From NCBI GenBank assembly GCA_024691125.1, contig JAILNV010000025.1:1-33323 (forward strand): 33,323 nucleotides of DNA, written 5' to 3'. The position numbers and the translations under genes were made by a program. The notes below the pieces were generated by a model. That model saw only the letters and a program-made list of their open reading frames with translations, was not told the origin of the DNA and searched no databases. Each line of letters opens with the position of its first letter. The first letter of the stretch is position 1. The stretch comes from Lachnospiraceae bacterium (GTDB lineage: Bacteria > Bacillota > Clostridia > Lachnospirales > Lachnospiraceae). This document shows, one piece after another, positions 8,239 through 15,613 of the stretch.

Positions 8239-10023
8239 CTATTGATCGGAATTTACCGATATATACTGATTCTTATCCTTATAATCGTCTTTAATCCTGA
8301 ATTCCCACGTCCGGTTGCCTTCACTGTCCTCATTTATCAGCTCGAATCCCATAAGTCCGTAGAAATCCTTAACCATCTTGTTCTTTGCCGTCGGATAGTA
8401 ATATCCGTGAATGATCTTGATCCCTGCTTCCTTTGCTCTGTGTACCAGTTCATCCATCATGGCGAACTCCATGTCTCTCTTAAGCACACGACAACTCATG
8501 ATCCACAGATCCATATCAAGAACATCACCGTTCTTATGGCCTATAACAACCGAAACCACACCGTTATCACCGAACTTATCCTGAAGCTTTCCGTAAATAT
8601 CTATATATTCATCCGAATCTGCCGTTTCTTCGATCTCAGCCCTTGTATACCGTTTTGTCGTCAGATTAAACTGGTTGCTCTTATTCGAAAGCTGGGCAAT
8701 TCTTTCCATATATATAGGTTCAAATGGTTTAATCGTTCCCTTCATCTCAAGAGATGTCAGATAATCCCCATAATTGTCAAAGCTTGCTTCAAGCTTTGCC
8801 CTCCTGGCATTTTCTTTGTACATCTCATTTCGCTTGGCATCATCCGATGAAAGATTGGTAACCTCAAAAAATCCCGAATGATCAAGAATCCTTATATAAT
8901 CCTCGACACTTCCTATTTCCGGAGATACAACATTAAGCTGTGCTCTTACTATCTCACGCTCTGCCGGATTATCATCAACAAAAACAAATGACTCCGGCAG
9001 CAGATTAAGCTCTCCTGCCATATCGGCAAGATTCTTACTCTTCGGATCCCAGTTGGCCTTGATCTCTATAAAATCATCCGGCTTAAGTACTCCATCCGGG
9101 TGATTAAGCCCCGCGATCGCATTCTCTTCTTCATTCTTGGAACAGACGTTCAGAATGACACCTATATCCTTCAGCATCTTAAGATACTCCTGGAATTCGG
9201 AATATACCTGTCCCATAGATGTCTCAGGCCCTATCTCAATACCCTCTACTCCGTCATCACCGACTATTCCGCCCCAGAGTGTGTTGTCAAGATCCAGAGC
9301 CAGGGCTTTCTTATTTTTTCCGTAAATGGATTTGATTATGTTGCTTACACTATATGCAAGTGTCGGAATAGCTTCCATTGACAGCGCGTATTTATACATA
9401 TGCCAATACAACGGATCGGACCATTTATCCAAGCCATAGCAGGCTGAAAGATAATTAATATCCTGAATGAAGAAATCCTTATGCTCTCCTGCATATGCCG
9501 CAAATCTTTCATTTAACCTGTTAATATAATTCACCCTGCCGTGTATATCGGTTGCATCCGCATTACCCAACAACCTGTAAAACGGATACTCGAAATTATT
9601 CTGTATAACCGGGCAATTATATGTGTTTTCTATCTTACCCCACAGTTTTTGAAAGTGAACATAATCTGCTTCCAGAAGCGCATCCACCTCATCAGCACTC
9701 ATAGAGATTTCCGGATACTGCCTTATATTCCTGTTACCGGTATGTATATAGATGATATCCGGATGGAATTCCACAAGCTCCGGATTATCAAACATAACAT
9801 CTTCCCAATACTGGGCATATTCACTCTCGTAAAACTGAGGACGTATCCCCTGATCCAGGAGAAACAGCTCAAGTATCATAATTATATCATGAGTAGTAGA
9901 GCCGCCCAGAACAGCGATCTTCTTATCGATAAATCCGTTTCCCTGTTCAAGAAGCTGTCTTTTAATGGATTTTTTTTTCTTTATTATGTATCTGCTGTCA
10001 AAGGGGTATTGCAATTCCTGCAT
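8239..10023 (-). CDS. FkbH-like HAD-IIIC enzyme (probable glyceryl-ACP synthase)
   Basis: This 594-residue protein has three parts. The N-terminal part resembles an SGNH-type fold (IAVLGGSTTHD, about 36-46). The central HAD phosphatase domain has the nucleophile motif ALDLDNTLWGG (D244, D246), later CSKNEE and FVFVDDNPAERE. The C-terminal part, from about 430, is GNAT-like (QFNLTTKRYTR .. FYGLMGFELINED). Characterised FkbH proteins take the glyceryl unit from 1,3-bisphosphoglycerate, remove its phosphate and load it on a carrier protein. The adjacent ACP fits this. ATG 10023 has AAGGAAGG about 11 bases upstream; a TTG start at 10050 is less likely. The end product is unknown. Confidence 0.9.
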   Translation of the reverse strand: MQELQYPFDSRYIIKKKKSIKRQLLEQGNGFIDKKIAVLGGSTTHDIIMILELFLLDQGIRPQFYESEYAQYWEDVMFDNPELVEFHPDIIYIHTGNRNIRQYPEISMSADEVDALLEADYVHFQKLWGKIENTYNCPVIQNNFEYPFYRLLGNADATDIHGRVNYINRLNERFAAYAGEHKDFFIQDINYLSACYGLDKWSDPLYWHMYKYALSMEAIPTLAYSVSNIIKSIYGKNKKALALDLDNTLWGGIVGDDGVEGIEIGPETSMGQVYSEFQEYLKMLKDIGVILNVCSKNEEENAIAGLNHPDGVLKPDDFIEIKANWDPKSKNLADMAGELNLLPESFVFVDDNPAEREIVRAQLNVVSPEIGSVEDYIRILDHSGFFEVTNLSSDDAKRNEMYKENARRAKLEASFDNYGDYLTSLEMKGTIKPFEPIYMERIAQLSNKSNQFNLTTKRYTRAEIEETADSDEYIDIYGKLQDKFGDNGVVSVVIGHKNGDVLDMDLWIMSCRVLKRDMEFAMMDELVHRAKEAGIKIIHGYYYPTAKNKMVKDFYGLMGFELINEDSEGNRTWEFRIKDDYKDKNQYISVNSDQ

Positions 10024-10063
10024 TGAATGATATGCCTTCCTTGTTATCAAAAGTTATACATTA

Positions 10064-10092
10064 AGTATATCCGATTTACCCATCGATTTCAA
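10064..10092 (-). promoter_or_regulatory. Predicted promoter of the FkbH-ACP operon
   Basis: On the minus strand TTGAAA (10087-10092) and TATACT (10064-10069) are separated by 17 bases. It lies in the 94-base gap before the FkbH-like gene, giving a leader of about 35 nt. Five of six bases match the consensus in each element. This supports separate transcription of the FkbH-ACP pair from the signalling genes upstream. Confidence 0.6.
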
Positions 10093-10117
10093 TCAAAACA
10101 AAAAGGTACAACTGCTT

Positions 10118-10882
10118 TTATCTCAGCTTATCATGCAGAAGATTTAACAAATTCACTCTCGACGTGGATTTGAGAATGTATCCGTCAGGTTTTAATGACA
10201 TAACACGCTCAACCGCCTCCTTGTTTCCTATACCTGTAAGAAAGATAACCGGGATATCCTTTGTATCCGGTTCCTGTTTTAGCATCTGAAACACCTGCGG
10301 ACCGTCAATTACAGGCATTTCATAATCAAGCAGTATAAGATCCACTCTGTTCTTTAGCAGGAACTTGATAGCCTGCATCCCTGCTGTAACTATATCGGTC
10401 TGATATTCTTTTCCTATCCATTCCCTTATCATCTTGGCATATGAAGAATCGTCATCTACGATAAGTATCCTTTTTAAAGATCCTGACGAACCCGGCAGAC
10501 CGACAGCATTCTCTATTGCAGGCACCAGAATATCCATTTCTATAGGTCTGTCAACCCATGTGTAATCACCGATCACGGGCACTTTATCAAACAGATCGGA
10601 ACGGTCTTTTTCCTCCCCTATAATGATCATGCTTCTGCCGCTTCTGTTTACATTATCACAGATATATGTCAGTTCTTCCAGCTTATCTTTCATTTCCGTA
10701 ATATTTCCCGGAAGATAAAGAAGAAACAGATCTGTACTGCATGACATATCCTTTACTTTCTCATAGCCTTCCGAAAGAATAGAGGCTTTATATCCTGCGT
10801 CCTTCAGTTTTCTCTCAATGCCTTTTACAACAACACTGTACTGTAATACGATCAGTACAAAACTTTTCTGTCCTTCGCTCAT
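10118..10882 (-). CDS. Response regulator with a degenerate and an intact receiver domain
   Basis: This 254-residue protein has no DNA-binding or enzymatic output domain. Residues about 5-125 look like a receiver fold that has lost its acceptor Asp (FVLIVLQYSVVVKGIERKL .. DLFLLYLPGN). Residues 137-254 are an intact receiver: acidic pocket IVDDDSS, acceptor D186 in LILLDYEMPVIDG, and Thr in FLTGIG. The conserved Lys is present (K238), but the usual KP is replaced by LKST. Such output-less proteins act by protein contact in a phosphorelay. ATG 10882 has GGGAGG upstream; a TTG 12 bases earlier is rejected. It is the last gene of the signalling operon, 74 bases after the preceding gene. Confidence 0.88.
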   Translation of the reverse strand: MSEGQKSFVLIVLQYSVVVKGIERKLKDAGYKASILSEGYEKVKDMSCSTDLFLLYLPGNITEMKDKLEELTYICDNVNRSGRSMIIIGEEKDRSDLFDKVPVIGDYTWVDRPIEMDILVPAIENAVGLPGSSGSLKRILIVDDDSSYAKMIREWIGKEYQTDIVTAGMQAIKFLLKNRVDLILLDYEMPVIDGPQVFQMLKQEPDTKDIPVIFLTGIGNKEAVERVMSLKPDGYILKSTSRVNLLNLLHDKLR

Positions 10883-10956
10883 TTTTCCTCCCAACGCGTA
10901 TTTCGAGCCTTATCCCCATTCAGACATTTAATGGCGGTGTGTCTGCACCCATGGTT

Positions 10957-11922
10957 TTATCCCAGTATCTCACAATATACAAGCGTCTGGTTAAGGAGCT
11001 GATATGCCACTTCACCGAAGGTAACAGGTCCTGTATACGGAGGTATCTTCTGCCCTTTTAAGTTTCCAAACTGATAATTCAGTATACAATTACAGGATAA
11101 AGCAGGCCTGTGGGCTCCCGCTTCATTAATCCTCTCCCTGAACTTTGCGGCATAGTCCTTCACATCAACCGCAAAACGGTATTCAATATTCCGAAAGACC
11201 GGAGCATAGAAACTTACCGTGCTGTCTGTCACTTCCTTGATTGAAGTATTTATATACGAACCATTATAATCCGCAACCAGCGGCATCTTAATGTCTATAC
11301 CCTTCTTCCTTATATACTCCGAAAGATTCACATCCTGCCCGTTAACTATGCAGTTTGTAACGCTCAGATCATTATCATTAAACTGAATGATCGGATCGGT
11401 CTTATCATCCGAGAAAATATTTATCATATTTATCATGGCGCTCTTCCCTTCCGGAAGCTTTATATACATTGCCACTGCCTTATCTGTATATGATTCTCCC
11501 CTTGTACCGTCATAGACCTTTGCGGTTCCTCCTGTTTCAAGATCGAAACCGGATATCCAGCCTATAGTCGGATGCATAAGCAGTTCTTCCACCTCGGGAG
11601 CTTCCTTGGCATACTTTGTGGCTACCTGCGATCCGTAGGGAATGATAAGTATGGTAAGACCGTTATCATAGCATTCTTCAACAATCTGAAATATATTATA
11701 CTTCCCATAAGCTTCTACCCTTATTTCCTCGGCATAATCTATCTCATCAACAAAAAGCCTCTCTTTTGTAAGCAGCCCGCCCTCTTCACTGATGAAATAC
11801 GGAGTTGTTCCTCCTATCCAATTGCCCTTGGGAAGCTGTTTTAACAGTGAATCATCCGCTGCTATATGTAGTTTTTTTCCTTCATTTATTAAATTTATGG
11901 TCTCTTCCAAATTTATAAGCAT
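10957..11922 (-). CDS. Conserved protein of unknown function with possible FIST_C-like end
   Basis: This 321-residue soluble protein is not firmly recognised. No signal peptide or transmembrane helix is visible. The N-terminal half (MLINLEETINLINEGKKLHIAADD .. LPKGNWIGGTTPYFI) has alternating strands and helices and Gly-rich turns. The C-terminal part, with ALSCNCILNYQFGNLK and later GPVTFGEVAYQLLNQTLVY, recalls the FIST_C sensory domain, where a Cys-containing strand is followed by a GE motif. That similarity is by eye only. The start ATG 11922 has a perfect AGGAGG. It sits between a 72-residue protein and a double-receiver regulator in the signalling operon, so a ligand-sensing role is plausible. 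Confidence 0.75.
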   Translation of the reverse strand: MLINLEETINLINEGKKLHIAADDSLLKQLPKGNWIGGTTPYFISEEGGLLTKERLFVDEIDYAEEIRVEAYGKYNIFQIVEECYDNGLTILIIPYGSQVATKYAKEAPEVEELLMHPTIGWISGFDLETGGTAKVYDGTRGESYTDKAVAMYIKLPEGKSAMINMINIFSDDKTDPIIQFNDNDLSVTNCIVNGQDVNLSEYIRKKGIDIKMPLVADYNGSYINTSIKEVTDSTVSFYAPVFRNIEYRFAVDVKDYAAKFRERINEAGAHRPALSCNCILNYQFGNLKGQKIPPYTGPVTFGEVAYQLLNQTLVYCEILG

Positions 11923-11946
11923 ATTTTTCCTCCTATTCTCTGCCGT

Positions 11947-12165
11947 TTAAAGTGCCGCTATATTAGCAAGATCAACCTTGGCAACTATGGGATATTTTGC
12001 CAGGAATTCCTCCATTTCCTTCATACATGTTTCCATATCAACAGAATTTGCTTTAAGTCTCTTCTGCATTTTGGAGATCATCATATTAAAAGCAAGATTT
12101 GCTGAAGTATATCTTAGCTCTCCGTACAATATCTTCTCTATCTTTTCCCTAACAACCGCGTCCAT
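11947..12165 (-). CDS. Small helical protein (72 aa), unknown
   Basis: The protein MDAVVREKIEKILYGELRYT .. VAKVDLANIAAL is charged and predicted all-helical, with no membrane segment and no known motif. AAAAGGAGGAG precedes ATG 12165. It lies 13 bases after the large DegV-containing kinase and 24 bases before the FIST-like gene, so it is clearly part of the operon. Its place suggests a partner or adaptor for one of these, but that is inference only. Confidence 0.75.
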   Translation of the reverse strand: MDAVVREKIEKILYGELRYTSANLAFNMMISKMQKRLKANSVDMETCMKEMEEFLAKYPIVAKVDLANIAAL

Positions 12166-12178
12166 AAAACTCCTCCTT

Positions 12179-15100
12179 TTAACTTAATGCCTCTATTATC
12201 CCGTCATAATCAAATCTGTCTGCTTTTTCACAGATCAGATCAAACTTTTCTTTTTCTGAGGCAGGAATGGCATATTCTTCTATTTCCTTCATGATATCAT
12301 CTATCATGTCACTGTTCATATCTTCCGCCGCTTTACGGAGTTCTTCATAAATACTCTCCATAAGAAACTCATCCGCCAAAGGTTTATCAGAATCATCAGA
12401 GCTTCCTGACTCAAACAAAGGAGCCAGTATTTCCAAATAACTTAGATACTCATCCATGACGAAATCATGATTTTCTTTTATATATTGAATATTATCTCCC
12501 TTCCCCGCCATTTCAAGCTTCTCTGCACAGTCTCCAAGTTCAACGGCTCCCACAAGTCTTGCAGAACTCTTAAGCGCATGTATTTTTATTGTATAATTCT
12601 CCCAGTTCGAAGATGTAAAAGAGTTTTCAAGTTCCTCATACTTATCCTTTATAGAATCATAGAATATCTTAAGCACCGTCCTAAAGGCTGCTTCGGATCC
12701 TGAATTCTTTATTGCAATCTCTGTGTCGATTCCTTTGATATCTTCTATCGACAGTTCTTCATCCGATACATCCAAATCATTTGATTCCTCATATGATTCC
12801 GCATCTGAGACAGCTTCAGAATACTCTTCCATAAACTCTTCTTCAATTGCGGTCTCATCATTTTCATCCCCTTCAATATCCTCGTGCAGAGATTCTTCCA
12901 TATTCATATCATCAATAAAAGAGGCTATGTTATATGATTTATTTGATTTAAGGAAATAAAATATTCCGAATGAGCCAGGTCCGCAATTTGAAGATATAGC
13001 AGCCGACGCCTGCTGAAAAACAACATGCTCAAAATATGCTATCTTCTGGATTTCCTCTTCGATCCATTTAAGTACATCCGTCAGCACATCTGCATAAGTA
13101 ATAAATAAAATGTCCGAATCAGGTACTGTATCCTTTGGAAGAGCATATTTTATATATTTCCGATATGCTCTTCTTGTCCTGCCCAACCATATTCCGCCTA
13201 CATCTGTCCTGTCGTTCCTTATCTTTAATGCCGGATGTATATTTAACGCATCTGCAATCCTATTAAGTCTGGAACTCACAAGCCCTTTCTTAGCCATATA
13301 TTCTGTGGTATTGATAATAAAGCTGCATTTGAGACGCTTCTTTACCGTTTCAAGCTCGGATAGAATATCTTCAACCTGCTTTCCCTGCTGCATAAGCTTG
13401 TATGCGATCAAAACCAATATTCCCATAGAACTTGAGATACTCTCCGAATTGATAACCGTAACATTATCAAATGCTTTGGCCGCCTCGGAGGCTGTTTTAA
13501 AATCATCACTCATGCTTGTTGTGATCGCTATATGGATAAGATGATGCGCCTTCTTTAAATTTTCCGCAAAGAATTCCGTATAATCGGCTTCACACGGAGG
13601 TGCCGAAACGGCTTCCTTTCCGGATCCGATATGCTTAATAAGTTCATATGCATCCATATGAAACCCATCTTTAAATATTCCTTCTTCAGTCTTAATTACA
13701 AACGGAATAATGGGTATATGCAGCTTTCTTATCACGGAATCCGGAAGATCGCACATACTCGAAGATGTAATTATAACCGGAAGCTTCTGAGAATACTTAT
13801 CGGCTGTATGTATCTCCTCACCATCTCCCGTCAAAACAGATCTTAATATGATCTTTTCACCGGAGATATGCCGTATAAGCATTTCTTCCATAGCTTCTCC
13901 GGAAACAGGCTTAACAAGATATCCGTCAAATCCTGCCTGATTATACAGCTCTCTGTTTTCGCTTCCCGCATTGGCTGTCAGCACAATAACCGGTGTGTTT
14001 CTGTTAAGCCCACCGGTCTGGTTTCTTAATGCTTCCAGACACTCTATTCCATCAATGCCCGGCATCAGATGATCCATAAATATCGCATCATAATGGATCC
14101 CTAAGCACATCTCCAGAGCTTCCTTTCCGCTCCTTGCCACATCGATACCCATGTCTGTATCCTCAAGCAGTCTGCGCTCAACCTCTAAGTTCATTTCATT
14201 ATCATCTACTATAAGTATCCTGACTTCAGGCGCTAAGAAGCTGCTCTCGTATATATTTCTTTTAACTATCTGCTGGTTATGGATATTCAGTTCTCCAATC
14301 CTGTTATGATCCGATACCTTCTGCTTTACCATAACAGTAAAGGTAGAACCCTCACCATAAACACTGTTAACGGTGATCGTTCCATCCATCAGTTCAGTAA
14401 GCTGTTTTACAATGCTCAGTCCCAGTCCCGTTCCTTCAATATGGCGGTTTTTCCCTTCATCCACACGTTTGAAAGCGTCAAACAGATATGGCAGGTCTTC
14501 CTTTTTTATTCCCATTCCCGTATCTGAAACGGATATCATCAGTTCTACCTTATCCGTCTCTGCCTCTCTGCTCTCTACACGAAGTCCGACATGACCTTTT
14601 GCCGTATATTTTACTGCATTGTTTAACAGGTTTATTATGATCTGCTTAATACGGACCTCATCTCCGTAAAGAACCGTGGGCACCTCCGGATCCACGCTCA
14701 CTTCAAATCCCAGTCCCTTATCATGGGTCCGAAGCCACATCATATTAACGATCTCCGAGAGCATATCTCCTATATGGTAGTCAACGGGAACTATGTCCAT
14801 GCTCCCTGCTTCAATCTTGGAAAAATCAAGTATATCATTTATAAGTGCAAGGAGCATCTTGCCGGAACCCTGTATACCCGAAGCATCCTTTATTATATCA
14901 TCCGACGCATCCTGATCTCTCAGAATAAGTTCGTTAAGACCCAATATTGAGTTGATCGGAGTCCTTATTTCATGACTCATACTCGAGAAAAAGCGGTTTT
15001 GTGACCGGTTTAATTCTTCTACCCTTTCGGCTTCTGCATGAGCTCTCTTACTCTCTTCCGTAAAGATCGTCTTTTGATACATCAGCATAAAATACATGCA

Positions 15101-15613
15101 TATACCAACCAGTATAACCGACACAAGCGGATCAAGAAAACTCATCATCATGGAATGCGGATATATCCATTCCAAATGCCTGTATGCCGACCAGAATTCA
15201 AAAATACCGATGAATGTAAGTATGCCCATCATCGTAACCCTTAAGCGGCCCGTAAGAGACATTCCGATGAACATATATGCAAATATGATCCAGTATATTC
15301 CTCCTCCCCTTGTTCCTCCTCCGTAATAGAAGGTTATCGGTAATATTATAAAGATCAGTGCGCACACAGATATGAACGACCCTATTGGGATTTTTTCAAA
15401 GCGTATACTTAATGAAACCAATACCGGAATAGCTATTATGGATGCGGAAATGGTAACTATCTCCTGCATGCTTTCACCACCGATTATATCAAATATCAGG
15501 GCTATCACCATTGCGGAGACTCCTATTATTGACAGCATGATAAACGTTCGTTCTTCATAACTGCGTGTGAAGTCTGTAAGTCTTGCAAACAGCTTTTTTA
15601 TCAGCTTCATCAT
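12179..15613 (-). CDS. Hybrid histidine kinase with internal DegV-like domain and C-terminal Hpt
   Basis: This is a 1144-residue membrane protein. Residues about 22-180 contain several transmembrane helices. HisKA has SSMSHEIRTPINSIL (H214), and the ATPase domain has NLLNNAVKYT, DTGMGI and GTGLGLS (about 310-432). The receiver (464-585) has IVDDNEMN, D514 in IFMDHLMPGIDG, and LVKP. Residues about 611-890 match the DegV fatty-acid-binding fold: IITSSSMCDLPDSV, FKDG, ITTSMSDDFKTASEAA, NTTEYMAKKGLVSSRL and NCGPGSFGIFYF. An acidic linker (900-950) leads to Hpt with H1012 (IHALKSSARLVGA). A tail of about 60 residues is shared with the first kinase-like protein of the operon. It overlaps the previous gene by ATGA and has GGGAGGGG upstream. 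A DegV domain within a phosphorelay protein is not an arrangement I know as characterised. Confidence 0.93.
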   Translation of the reverse strand: MMKLIKKLFARLTDFTRSYEERTFIMLSIIGVSAMVIALIFDIIGGESMQEIVTISASIIAIPVLVSLSIRFEKIPIGSFISVCALIFIILPITFYYGGGTRGGGIYWIIFAYMFIGMSLTGRLRVTMMGILTFIGIFEFWSAYRHLEWIYPHSMMMSFLDPLVSVILVGICMYFMLMYQKTIFTEESKRAHAEAERVEELNRSQNRFFSSMSHEIRTPINSILGLNELILRDQDASDDIIKDASGIQGSGKMLLALINDILDFSKIEAGSMDIVPVDYHIGDMLSEIVNMMWLRTHDKGLGFEVSVDPEVPTVLYGDEVRIKQIIINLLNNAVKYTAKGHVGLRVESREAETDKVELMISVSDTGMGIKKEDLPYLFDAFKRVDEGKNRHIEGTGLGLSIVKQLTELMDGTITVNSVYGEGSTFTVMVKQKVSDHNRIGELNIHNQQIVKRNIYESSFLAPEVRILIVDDNEMNLEVERRLLEDTDMGIDVARSGKEALEMCLGIHYDAIFMDHLMPGIDGIECLEALRNQTGGLNRNTPVIVLTANAGSENRELYNQAGFDGYLVKPVSGEAMEEMLIRHISGEKIILRSVLTGDGEEIHTADKYSQKLPVIITSSSMCDLPDSVIRKLHIPIIPFVIKTEEGIFKDGFHMDAYELIKHIGSGKEAVSAPPCEADYTEFFAENLKKAHHLIHIAITTSMSDDFKTASEAAKAFDNVTVINSESISSSMGILVLIAYKLMQQGKQVEDILSELETVKKRLKCSFIINTTEYMAKKGLVSSRLNRIADALNIHPALKIRNDRTDVGGIWLGRTRRAYRKYIKYALPKDTVPDSDILFITYADVLTDVLKWIEEEIQKIAYFEHVVFQQASAAISSNCGPGSFGIFYFLKSNKSYNIASFIDDMNMEESLHEDIEGDENDETAIEEEFMEEYSEAVSDAESYEESNDLDVSDEELSIEDIKGIDTEIAIKNSGSEAAFRTVLKIFYDSIKDKYEELENSFTSSNWENYTIKIHALKSSARLVGAVELGDCAEKLEMAGKGDNIQYIKENHDFVMDEYLSYLEILAPLFESGSSDDSDKPLADEFLMESIYEELRKAAEDMNSDMIDDIMKEIEEYAIPASEKEKFDLICEKADRFDYDGIIEALS

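Noticed and set aside
8242-8850. Plus-strand open frame of 202 codons
   Set aside because: It is antisense to the FkbH-like gene, whose motifs run through the whole region; it is a shadow.
13110-13544. Plus-strand open frame of 144 codons
   Set aside because: It lies opposite the DegV-like domain of the large kinase and reflects its codon use.
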